From: Nothopassalora personata
Lineage: Eukaryota; Ascomycota; Dothideomycetes; Mycosphaerellales; Mycosphaerellaceae
DNA: 64,000 nucleotides
Direction of reading: 5' to 3'
NCBI GenBank assembly: GCA_033816765.1
Contig: CM066289.1
Span: 1,054,001 to 1,118,000, forward strand
Shown here: positions 53,655 through 64,000 of the stretch, one piece after another
Numbering within the stretch: the stretch's first letter is position 1
How the letters are laid out: the number at the start of each line of letters is the position of its first letter
The notes under the pieces: generated by a model
Seen by the model: the letters and a program-made list of their open reading frames with translations, nothing else
Database searches by the model: none
Told to the model about the DNA's origin: nothing
Program-made: the position numbers and the translations under genes

Positions 53655-54033
53655 TATGCGTGCTATGTAGTATTATGCTGGGGAAATGGTAAAAGGACAG
53701 CAAGCAAGAGTGGAATCACATGGGCAAGGCTGGCATTTGATTGTTCCACTGGCTATTGATTGAGGCGCAGTCATGCTTGCCTCCACGGCGTCCCTTGGAA
53801 GCAATCCCTGTTGATCGACGCAGCCAAGTGTGTTCTAGCCCGCGTAAACACTTCATCCGGTCCCCCCCCCCGGCCCCCCGGAGGGCTCATGCCAAAAGAG
53901 GTGGCCACCGTCTTCACAATCAGCGATAGTGATTCTAAGCCGTGTGAAGTGCTGTCAGCGCCTGCGACACAGGGAGTGTTCTTGAAGTGTTGACCCCTGA
54001 ATTCGACAAGCTGTCTCTACGCTGCCGTGTAGC
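53655..54033. other. Un-RIPped intergenic region upstream of the LAA2-like gene
   Basis: Ordinary base composition. It must contain the promoter of the minus-strand gene, but I see no clear core element. A C-rich tract (two runs of C, about 53861-53880) is the only striking feature. No gene seen. Confidence 0.5.
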
Positions 54034-54208
54034 TGTTGTATATAGGTATTTGACGAGTACAAGCTTCTAGATTAAAACGATAGGGTGGATTAGTAACCCT
54101 TATAAATTGCTATAGGGTGTAAGACTATCTAGCTACAGAAACAGTGTAATATAGTATGTATATACTAAGTCCTAACTAATATAGCTATTAGTTACCTAAT
54201 TTATAACA
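54034..54208 (-). repeat. LTR of a third Copia-like element
   Basis: 175 bp, TGTTGTATATAG...TTTATAACA. It is followed by CTCCCCCTTTAG, the reverse complement of a polypurine tract, so this is a 3' LTR of a minus-strand element. It marks the sharp border of the un-RIPped island. The other LTR is not in the window. Confidence 0.6.
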
Positions 54209-54740
54209 CTCCCCCTTTAGACTAACTACTATAAAGGCAGTCTAATTAACTTAATATTACCTATATTGCTATATTAGTCTCGAACACCTTTACTAGCTTT
54301 AGATACTAGATTAGCTATAAGTAGGCATATACTAAGGATAGCGATCTTATTAGATCTATATATATAAGAGATCTTTATAGACCTACTTTTAGATACATTT
54401 AGGCCTTATCTTTCCGCTTTTAGAAGTAAATAGAAGGTTCTCTCGGCTTAAGAAGGCTCTTATAGCTAGGTAGTAACGTATAGACCTTATAGGTATATAT
54501 AAAAGAAGCTAGTTCTTTACTAAGTAACTCTCTCTACTTTATACTACTTTATACCTCTCTTACCCCCCCTCTAGACTACTATACATACTTATATATACTA
54601 ATAACTACTACACGTATATTCTTAAAGCTTTTTAAGAAGCTTTAGTAAGGTATACTATATATATATATAATAGTATTTTAAGGGTGTTTACTAACTTATA
54701 AGTAGTATTATAGTAGATGTTATTAAGTAGACTCCTATAA
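54209..54740 (-). mobile_element. Fragment of the third Copia-like element
   Basis: AT-rich, moderately RIPped sequence beyond the polypurine tract, ending somewhere before 54750. No domain recognised. A TA microsatellite lies near 54655-54670. Confidence 0.4.
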
Positions 54741-54856
54741 ACTAGTTTAGTAGCACTAGCAATGTCTTTAGTAGTAGAACTAGTTCTAGTAACGGTAACG
54801 ATCCTAATAAGCGTCCTCCTAGTAATAGTAGAAAGGGCCTACCTATATCTAGTAGG
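54741..54856 (+). mobile_element. Repeat C, left part
   Basis: RIPped sequence interrupted by B-prime at the target duplication GTAGG. It resumes at 61786. In one frame it reads on across the junction with only RIP-type stops, so a coding element is likely. Class unknown. Confidence 0.45.
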
Positions 54857-55276
54857 TGTTACGGTTTTAAAGAACGAGAGAAAAAGAGTCCCGTAAGATA
54901 CGTGCTAGGAATATAGAAACTAGAAGACAAGGTCTAATCGCTTAGACCTCTAACGCGATTAGGTTACGTGCGCGACCGTAGTAAACCTATATAGTCGAAT
55001 ACGTAAAGCTAGGCGACTAGATAACTAGACGACTAGTCGACTAGTCGAACGGTCGACTATAGAGCTAAGACATAGTAATGTCTCCTTTATATTTAGGAAC
55101 GCTAGAAACTATTATAGTTCTAATGCGTTTAACTTATGTTACTATCTTACTAATTAGAATATACTCTTATCCTAATTATTTATCTTCGCTTAGCTTACTC
55201 TAGCCTCTCTAAAGAATACCGCTACGTAACTTAACTTATCTCTCTTTTAAGACTAGCCCTAGAACGAGACATAACA
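54857..55276 (+). repeat. B-prime 5' LTR
   Basis: 420 bp, TGTTACGG...ATAACA. It contains a GACTAGTC-rich palindromic stretch (about 55020-55065). TTAAACG just after the LTR is complementary to CGTTTAA in the LTR (7 nt), in line with the self-priming site of D. Confidence 0.93.
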
Positions 55277-55289
55277 CTTTAAACGTCCT

Positions 55290-58200
55290 TAGGATAAGCG
55301 CTACTTAAGCAGCTAGTAGGGGAATACCCGCCCCTAGCGAAGTAGGAAGTATCCGCCGTACGCTACTACGATAGACTACTACGAAGGATAATAAGTCTAA
55401 TAACAATAATAAGCCTACTCTAAGGAAGGGCGACATTAAGGCTACTAAGCTAGACCTCTTCTATAGAGATAGGACTAAGTTCGACGACTAGGTTAATTAG
55501 ATAGATATATACCTTATGTTTAACGTAGTCGATGCTAATAAAAGAACTATCTTCGCTATTACGTTCCTTTGCGGAAGCGCGTAAAACTAGATTAAACCTT
55601 ACCTTAAGGAATACCTTAAAGGTATTGGACGATAAAACCCTACCGGGATGTTTAGGAGCTATACTCTTTTTAAAGATAAGATAAATTTAATCTTTAGAAC
55701 CTCGAACGAAGTCTAATAGGCTATACGAATTATTTAATACCTAAAGTAGAAGACGTCTACTTTAGAGTATAGCGCTAAATTCAAAGAATACAGACAAATT
55801 ACCAGATAGGACTAGACGGCGTTAATAACTATATTCTAACGTAGACTTAAGGACTCTATTAAGGACGAGCTAATAAGACACGGAGGAACGATTACTAACC
55901 TTAAAGAGCTAATAAAGGCGTCGATTAATATCGACGACTAGCTCTAGGAACGATACTAGGGAAAGAAATACGATTCTAAAATAGGAGGTATAGTAGGATA
56001 TACTCTAGATCGTAAACCCTTAGGAGGATACGTTACGAAGGGAGGGTTCTTACGATAAAGCTAGCCCTATTATAGACTATAGCTAATAGAACTAGACGTT
56101 ACCTAACGAGGACGGAAGATCGATAAGAGTAGGGCTACGGAAAGCCCTTTAAAGGAAAAGGAAAACTTATATACTACGCCTATAGTAAGGAAGGCTATAT
56201 AGCGCGGGATTGCCGCGGTAAAAATATAGTGCGCCGCGAGCAATTTAACATATAACTAAAGGTAGACAAATCTAGGAGTAGTATTAGACCCCGATAATTT
56301 AACTATACCTAGAGAGTAGAGGAGAAGGATAGTAACCGGGTTACGACGCCTCTCCTAGACCCCTTATAAGGACGACGAGGATACTATGTTCGACAATATA
56401 CACTACTACCGAATGCCTAATAATTAAAGACTATTAGAATATTTAGTATAATAGTACGAGAAGTTAACTATAAAGCCGAGAAAGAATCTCGACACGGTTA
56501 CGGAAGCCTTTATTAGCGATTCTATTACTAGAACTCGTGTTAAACCTACTATAACGCTAAGTTAGGCGTAGGGTACTAGCTACGATAACTAGTAGGAACC
56601 CTAGGAGCTTAACACGGACGAAATAAGCTCTAGGAAGTAGATATAGACGAATCTTACTTCGATAACGATAATAAAGAAAACTAGGATCTAGAATAGGACG
56701 GACGCTAGTTACTAGTACTAGAATAATAAACAAACGAACTAGACACTATTAAAGAAGATTACGTACCGGAAGAGTTAAGCGAGGACTTATCCGAGGAAGA
56801 AGAGAGCGATACGGACGACGAAAACGAAGTATATACGTTTACGGTAGACGCGCTAAAGAAACTCTACAAGTTAATTATCTACCTCTAACGAAGGTACGAA
56901 GAATTCCTACTAAAGTTCTTAGGGAAACGATACCTAAACCCTAACGAATTTAATAAGACACTTAACACGATAAGGGGCATAGTATAGGGCTGCCTAACTA
57001 TAAACAATACTAAGAACTTAGCTAAAACGGTTACCGAACGACTACCTATAGGAAGCCGAATAACGGATACCGGATACCTAACACCGGTAGGAACTTTCGT
57101 CTTAAACGAACTACGAACGGTAGTATAGTACGTACGGGCTCTCTACTTAGAATCGTAAAAGATCTAGGAACGTAATAGACTACAAGTATAGATATAGGGC
57201 AACGGGCTATAGGTTCTAGCTAAAGCCTCTAGGTACGAAGTATAGTAAACTACATACTATTCGGGAAAAGGATTAGCTCCCTAGGAATAAGCGACCGGAG
57301 GGAGTTATGCAATACTTAGGCTTACGTATCGATATTAAACACAGTTTTCTAGACATAAGTAATCGTTAACGGACATAAGACTAGTATTATAATCGACTTA
57401 GGAGTAGCGGGAAACTTTATCTCCGAGTCTTTTGTAAGAAGAAACGGGTTAGCTACCCTAAAGAAGAAATAGGGTTACGAGTTAATCGCGGTAGATAGAT
57501 TATTATTACCTAGCGTAGAATAGGAGACGACACTATTACTACTAGCTATCTAATAGCACTACGAGAATATTACCTTAGATATTACTAATATAGCTAGTTA
57601 TAATATAGTATTAGGTATACCTTAGTTAAGAAAGTATAACCTAGTAATCGACTAGAAAAGAGGAGTACTTATATTTAGGGAATATAATCGCGTTATCGGC
57701 ATTAAGCCTACGTATCGATAGCAAACAATAGTAGATAAGGTAAGAAAACAGCTTAATATATTCGAGCTTACGCCGAATAGAAGGAATTAAGAACTACCTT
57801 CGACCGGGATAGATACTAGCGAGGGGCCGCTAGATTACGAAGTTACTAGTAGTAATAGAAGTAACGCACTATCGAAGGATACCAACATCTTAGAGTTAAG
57901 TATTCCTAAGGAGTATCGTAAGTAGTCGCAACTCTTTCAAGAGGAGAGAGGCAAAACCGCCTTACCTAAGTACCACCTATAGGATTATAAGATTAACATT
58001 TAGCTAGGGAAAGAGCCTCTATAGGGACCCCTATATTAAATGTCTAAGAAAGAGCTATAGACCCTACGAGAATAGCTAAAGGAGAAACTAGCTAAAGGAT
58101 AGATAAGGAAATCTACCTTAAGTATAGGAGCTCTATATATATTCGTTCTAAAAACAAACCGGAAGTTACGACTTATATAAGACTATAGGAAGTTAAACGA

Positions 58201-60680
58201 GATTACGATTAAGAACCGATACCCGCTACCTAACATCGAAGAAGCATAAGATAGATTAACTAGATTAGACTAGTATATAAAGATTAACTTACGAGACGCC
58301 TTCTACGCTATACGTATAGTAGAAGGGGAAGAATAGAAAACCGCTTTTAGAATAAGATACGGACTTTATAAATACCTAGTTATACTAATAGGATTAGCTA
58401 ATACACCGGTATCCTACTAGGACCTTATTAACGAGACACTTAGAGACTTACTTAATATATACGTTATTACCTATATAGACGACATACTAGTCTATACGAA
58501 AGGATCCCTATAGGAGTATATAAGATAAGTCTAGGGCGTCTTTAAACGACTTATATAATTAGGATTTAAGATAGCACCCGAGAAATGCGAATTCTATAAG
58601 AAAGAAGTTAAAGTTTTAGGCTTTATTATTAGTACGATAGGAATAAAAACTAACCCTACGAAGACATAGTTAATTAGAGAATAGCTAGAACCAAAAACAG
58701 TTAAGGACGTATAATTATTCCTTAGACTAGTAAACTACAACCGGAAATTCATTAAGGACTATTTAAAGACAGTAGTACTAATAACGATGCTTACGAGAAA
58801 GGACGTTAACTAGAAATAGGGAAAGGAATAGATTAAAGCGTTTAAGAAACTTAAGGAACAATACGCTTTAGCCCCTACGCTTCGACTATTCGATAGTAGT
58901 AAGGAAGTCTATATCGAGACCGATGCGTCTAATATAGCAATAGGCGCGTGTCTAATATAGACATACGATAGGAAGAGACACCTAGTAGCCTATTACTCCC
59001 GGAAAATAATTATAGCGGAATAGAACTACGACATCTATAATAAAGAGCTCCTAGCTATTATTACTGCTATATAATATTAGAGAGTATACGTCGAGGGCCT
59101 ACCAAAGTTAACGATTCTTTCTAACTATAAGAATCTTACGTACTTTACGACGATAAAGGAACTTACCCGAAGGTAAGCCCCCTAGTTAGAGCTACTAGGA
59201 TAATATAAGTTCGAGATTAAATATACTCTAGGAAAAGAGAATAGCCGCGTAGACGCGCTAAGCTAAAGAAGCGACTATATAGAAGGAAAAGAACTAGTAC
59301 AATATAAGATACTAAAGACAAATCCCGACGGAAGTCTTAGTCCTAACACTAGAGAATTTAATAACATTGTACGAATATTAGGCGATAAGGACGAGCAATT
59401 TCCTATATCGTAAGAGAAATACTAAGTACCGAAGGATCGAGAAGAAGAGTATATACAACAATATTACGACGGACTAACTTATAGACATTCTAGAACGTTA
59501 AAGACAATAGACCTAATATAGCGTAGCTTCTTATTCCTATATATAAGATAAAAGATGCTACGCTATATTAAGTAATACGTACACTATTAACAAAACAAGG
59601 CTACAAGACATATAAAATACGGTTATCTACAGTTTAGGACACTACTAACAAACCTATAGGACGAAGTTATAATAGACTTTATTACGAAACTCCTACCGTC
59701 GAGAGACTAAGTTACGAAATAACTATACGATGTAATACTAGTTATAGTTAATAGACTTATAAAATACGTATACTTTATTTCTATATCGGAAACATACAAT
59801 ATAGAGTAGCTCGGATACCTTATACTAGATAGACTTATCCGATACTACGGATTCCCTTAAGCGTTTATAACGGATAGAGATAAGCTATTTATATTAAACT
59901 ACTAGAAAACGCTTATAGGAACGATCGGAATTAAGCATAAGCTATTAATAGTATATTATCTAGAGATAGACGGACAAATAGAGAGGATAAATTAAATACT
60001 AGAATAATACCTACGGTACTACGTTAACTACGTATAAGACAACTAGGTTTTATTACTACTAATAGCGTAGATCGTACTAAACAACTACAAATTAGAGACA
60101 ACTTCGACGATACTATTCTATACTAACTTTAGTAAAGATTCTAACCTATTCGGAATACCTAGATCCTACCTATAAGCTAAAAGAGCAATCGTAACGATAG
60201 ATACTCTTAAGGAAGTATATAAAGAAACACGTAAGGCGATTAAAGATATATAATAAAAATTGTCTTAATAACGGTAAGATACGAGAAAAATAGCACCTTA
60301 GCTAAAAGAGGGGGATAAGGTCTATCTCCTTATAAAAAACTTAAGAATAAGAAGATAGACTAAGAAGCTAGATTACGTAAAGATCAGACTATTTTCTATC
60401 GATAGAGTTATAGGACTAGTTAACTACCGCCTACGACTACTACCTAACGCTAAAATCTATCTAATCTTCTACATCTCTAAGCTAGAACCCGCGGACGCTA
60501 AAACACCTTACTAAGAAAGCTTCTATTTCGAGCTAGAAGTAGAAAACAAATTCGAAGTCGAAAAGATCCTAGATAAGAAAGGTTAGCGATATCTTATTAA
60601 GTAGAAAGGATACGACGAATCGGAAAATACCTAGGAACTAGAAAAGAACCTATAAAACTATTAATAAAAGATCTAGGAAT
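55290..60680 (+). pseudogene. B-prime gag-pol remnant
   Basis: Plus-strand polyprotein with RIP stops. Gag comes first, with a zinc knuckle near 56172-56216 in which the terminal Cys is intact and the first Cys pair is Tyr. Protease is at about 57355-57550, with the catalytic stretch now IDLGVAGNF. RT YIDD is at 58472-58483. RNase H and the integrase zinc and core domains follow. The chromodomain at about 60541-60660 (FEVEKILDKKG) has both Trp codons turned to TAG. Not functional. Confidence 0.85.
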
Positions 60681-60697
60681 ATAAGAAAAAAACGTAC

Positions 60698-61222
60698 CTA
60701 AGAACTCGAGGGACTAGGATCCGAGGAAGATGCGATAGCCTCCTCTAAAGTAGGGTAGGCCTAGAGAGCATTATCCGAAATTGACGATAACTCCTCCTAT
60801 AAAGAAATTAGTATTTAGTAGACCGCTTCTAATTCTTTAGGAGTGTCCTCGGGAACGAGAAGACACGACGAAGGGGTAGAAAGCGCTTCTATACCCTCGG
60901 CTAGAAGTTTCCGTAAATCCTTAAAATCCTTCGCGATCGCCTTCTCCTCGCGCTCTTTAGTAACGCGCAATTGTTTATGTAAACAATAGGCCTTTAATAT
61001 TGCCTCCGTTACCTTCTCTTTAGTATCGTCGAGTTCCCGCTTAAGCTTTCGACGTTAATTACGGAGTCTCTCCTATTTAGTCTAAGTAATAGTTATATTA
61101 TACTTTACGCCTTTCCGGACGTACTCCGAGTAACACCTAAATCGAACGTCTACTATACATCGCGGACGACTCTTCCCTTTAGGAACCCGCGCCTTCTAAT
61201 AACCGGTATATAGAGACGGCAT
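60698..61222 (-). pseudogene. Antisense Cys-cluster/coiled-coil ORF of B-prime
   Basis: Antisense to pol, between the chromodomain and the 3' LTR. It runs from an ATG at 61222-61220 to a TAG at 60700-60698, a span of exactly 175 codons. The Cys-cluster region aligns with that of D: a Lys/Arg-Cys-Ile-Val start, then VRKG in place of IRKG. A Glu/Lys/Arg-rich helical part and a Ser/Pro-rich end follow. The interior stops are TAG and TAA, as RIP makes. Confidence 0.55.
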
Positions 61223-61365
61223 TTCGCGACCTTCGGACTCGATACCTAACGCTTAACGTTCTCGACGCTCTTAACGAGTTAGCGGCTCTCTACTTATAGT
61301 AAGATAAAAAACAGATACACCGAGGAAATTAAGACTCGGGACGAGCTTAGCTAAGAGGGGGATAG

Positions 61366-61785
61366 TATTACGGTTTTAAAGAACGAGAGAAAAAGAGTCC
61401 TATAAGATACGTACTAGGAATATAGAAACTAGAAGATAAAGTCTAATCGCTTAGACCTCTAACGCGATTAGGTTACGTGCGCGACCGTAGTAAACCTATA
61501 TAGTCGAATACGTAAAGCTAGGCGACTAGATAACTAGACGACTAGTCGACTAGTCGAACGGTCGACTATAGAGCTAAGACATAGTAATGTCTCCTTTATA
61601 TTTAGGAACGCTAGAAACTATTATAGTTCTAATGCGTTTAACTTATGTTACTATCTTACTAATTAGAATATACTCTTATCCTAATTATTTATCTTCGCTT
61701 AGCTTACTCTAGCCTCTCTAAAGAATACCGCTACGTAACTTAACTTATCTCTCTTTTAAGACTAGCCCTAGAACGAGACATAATA
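61366..61785 (+). repeat. B-prime 3' LTR
   Basis: 420 bp, matching 54857-55276 closely. Terminal TG and CA have become TA. The polypurine tract AAGAGGGGGATAG precedes it. Confidence 0.93.
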
Positions 61786-62470
61786 GTAGGCTCTCTAAGC
61801 GTAAGACCCTTATTAAGGCACTTAGCCTAGTTAAGTAGATTATCGAGAGTAAGCGTAAGATTACTAAGAGGAATATAACCTTATAGCTTACTATAGTATC
61901 CCTTAAGGTTACCTTCTATAAGAAGAAGCTTCTAACTACTAAGGGTAGTATTACTAACCTACTAAACTAGGGTTAGATTAACGCGGCTACCTAGGACTTT
62001 AATTATATAATAGTTAACCCTTAAGGTTGTATCTCTAATACTATAACTATAAACCTTAATAGTAGTTAGAACTACCTTCCTACCTTATAGGCCTCCGCTA
62101 TAGACTATCTTATTTAGCACTTCGGTAGCGTATATAACCGCTATAAGGAGAGATCTAACCTTCCCTTTACTAGCTACTATACTATTCTCGGATAGTTTAA
62201 GGGCTACTATACTAACTATACTCTTAATAATTACTATAATAAGTATTACGGGTAAACGACGTATATACTAAAGTTCTATAAGATATGTAATAAGTTTAAT
62301 ATAGAAGAAAGGAGAAGTCGAACGCTGTCTAAAGAAAAGGTGTCGGAAAGTAATCTAAACGTATAGGCGTAGTCTATACTAAGAAATAGGGGCCCGCCCC
62401 TTATACTACCCCCCTCCCCCCTTCGCCGCCTCTAGTCGTAGTGCCGCTAGATAGATACCGTCCGTATACG
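61786..62470 (+). mobile_element. Repeat C, right part
   Basis: RIPped continuation of C after B-prime. Positions 62245-62404 are the segment shared with 19757-19912. From 62405 to 62470 a C-rich spacer leads to A-prime. No recognisable domain. Confidence 0.5.
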
Positions 62471-64000
62471 TATTTACGCCGGTGTTCCCTATTATCCTAC
62501 CCGGAGCCTATTATCCTAGCTATTTTTATTACTTAGAGCTACTTTCTAATATTACTCTATATTGTTCTAACCTATTAATAGCGCCGCTTATTATTAGGCT
62601 CGTAATAGAAAGCGTCCGAGCTACTCTTCCTTATTATCTAGCCCCGCCTATATCGAGGCGTAGTATTATTACCTAGGTACGTTTAAGGTTTGCTATTATC
62701 TACTAAGTAATAATAGCTATTGTTATATATAAATAATAGGAACCTAGAATATATCTTTAGGTTCTCGTTCTCTTTTTCTTTCTTTCTTTTCCTTATTACC
62801 TACCGTAAGCGTAAGTAGCCCCCCTCCTCTCCCTAGCTAAGTGTTCTTAGCCTTAGGGGGTATACAGTTACGTATCTCTTACCTACCGCTTAGGGATCCG
62901 ACGTTTTCCCTACGGGTTCTAATAGATACTAATAGCATACCGTAAGTAGAAACTACTACTATTACTATATCTCCTATTAATACTATTAAGTAAGTCCGAA
63001 TAAATTTATACGAAGGCCGATATATTCTAACCGGAACGTAGTATAAAATAGCCTAACGCCGTATCTACTATATTTCCTACGCTACTACTAGCGTAGACTA
63101 CGTCTCCTAGTATATAAGTACCGGCCTCCGCTATATTCTTATTAGGGCCCGCTAATTATCCCTAGGGCGCTACTGCTCGAGCCTACTAGGCCTATAATAC
63201 TAACCGTAAGTATTACGAGAATATATATATACTACGTAGACCCCGAAGGAAAATTATCGTTAACCGCGCGTTTTAGGCCGGAGTTTACGTACGCCGCCTA
63301 CGCTAAGTAGACCCGCGCTACTAACTAGAACCGCGCGTAAGTATCCTCCCTAGCGGCATCCGCGTCTTTTCTACCGGCTTACGGTCTTTTAGTAATAACG
63401 CCCGTACTAATCTCCGCGCCGTCCTTAAAGCCTAGAAGGCTTTAAAGCCTCTCTAGCGTACTAGCGTACTCTCCCAGTAAGTTTCCCTAGTCCCCGCCTC
63501 TTTATACGCGCTTACCGGTTCTTTTAGTATAGTCGCCGCTAAGGTTATAGGTACTATAGCTAATACCTAGCTTACCTTTAGGTAGACGTATATACTACGG
63601 ACCCCGTTATAAAACTATCGCTAACTGCCTCTTTAGTCCCGGGGGCGCCCTATACAACCTCTAGCTAGGCTAGCGCCGCGTACGTTAAGCCTCGGCCTCC
63701 GCTAATTTACCTTCGGGTACCCTTGTCTTTCGCGCGGGCCGCGACCGGGCTATTATAGTATATAGCTATCTTAAAAGGGATTGGGCTCCGCTACTTTTAC
63801 GCCGGACGCCGCTAAAATAAAACGTCCTTAAACTTACCTATACCTTCTTACTTCTCTCTATCTCCTAAAAAGACTCCCTAACCTAAAAGAAACGCCTACC
63901 CTTTCCTAAACGTCTATATCTACGCTAAATCCCTAGTAATCCTTACCTTTTCGCCGTTTCCTCCTTCTTTTTATATCCTATACCTCCTTTAGTTTGTTAT
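62471..64000 (-). mobile_element. A-prime: second copy of the 3' region of element A
   Basis: Collinear with 1-1451 and then with 7918-7930, without Gypsy1. The last bases (CCTTTAGTTTGTTAT) correspond to CCTTC plus GGTCCGTTAT of the Gypsy1-split copy, each difference being C/T or G/A. Contains the RIPped Cx2Cx6C of the antisense ORF near 63190. Runs off the window. Confidence 0.85.

Larger units (their letters stand above)
54857..61785 (+). mobile_element. B-prime: full-length RIPped chromovirus in repeat C
   Basis: 6929 bp, LTRs of 420 bp, target duplication GTAGG (54852-54856 and 61786-61790). It is a diverged sister of B and D and serves as the uninterrupted reference for the insertion sites of element D, Copia1 and the solo LTR. 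It lacks the tRNA-like sequence. Confidence 0.94.

Noticed and set aside
1..64000. A giant cargo-carrying element (Starship type) or a secondary-metabolite cluster
   Set aside because: No tyrosine recombinase captain, no biosynthetic or cargo genes. Everything except one gene resolves into nested LTR elements and smaller repeats.

Overview
The window looks like a heterochromatin-like block of a filamentous ascomycete (Pezizomycotina). Three things point there: short GT-AG introns of 50-91 nt, Ty3/Gypsy chromoviruses and Ty1/Copia elements, and saturating repeat-induced point mutation (RIP). In the mutated stretches CpA and TpG are almost absent, TpA is very common and CpG is kept. Former Gln and Trp codons have become TAG or TAA, and His and Cys codons have become Tyr. 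About 61 of 64 kb is nested retrotransposon sequence. I see one host gene.

Layout. (1) 1-19756: an old minus-strand chromovirus, 'element A', with two insertions. One is an intact, un-RIPped chromovirus, 'Gypsy1' (1452-7917, identical 197-bp LTRs, target duplication CCTTC). The other is 'Rel1', a RIP-mutated minus-strand relative of Gypsy1 (12546-19382, target duplication CTTAC). (2) 19757-51438: a plus-strand RIPped chromovirus, 'element B', lacking its 5' end. It is split by 'element D' (23211-30215, minus, close relative of B), by 'Copia1' (31372-49781, plus) and by a solo Gypsy1 LTR (49794-49990). Copia1 itself holds an un-RIPped chromovirus, 'Gypsy2' (31956-39124), and 'Copia2' (41159-46772, minus). 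(3) 51439-54033: an island not touched by RIP with a four-exon minus-strand gene that I read as the AP-1 accessory protein LAA2 (DUF5102). (4) 54034-64000: a Copia LTR with a fragment, an unclassified repeat 'C' split by a full RIPped chromovirus 'B-prime' (54857-61785), and a second copy of the end of element A ('A-prime'), which preserves the empty insertion site of Gypsy1.

How the parts work. Gypsy1 and Gypsy2 keep complete enzyme sets: Gag with a zinc knuckle, then protease, RT, RNase H, integrase and chromodomain. Each has a correctly phased GGGAAAN slippery heptamer where gag passes into the -1 pol frame. In Gypsy2 a stem-loop follows at the right distance. The Gypsy1, Rel1 and D primer sites are complementary to their own LTRs, as in Tf1-type self-priming. 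The Copia elements instead carry a site matching the initiator tRNA-Met anticodon arm.

The most striking observation is an extra gene on the opposite strand, between the chromodomain and the 3' LTR, in three chromovirus lineages (A/A-prime, Gypsy1/Rel1, B/D/B-prime). It encodes a small Cys-rich protein, with Cx2Cx6C in two lineages and a related Cys cluster followed by a charged helix in the third. Conserved splice sites between Gypsy1 and Rel1 show it is a real spliced antisense gene and not a chance ORF. B and D also carry a tRNA-like sequence beside it.
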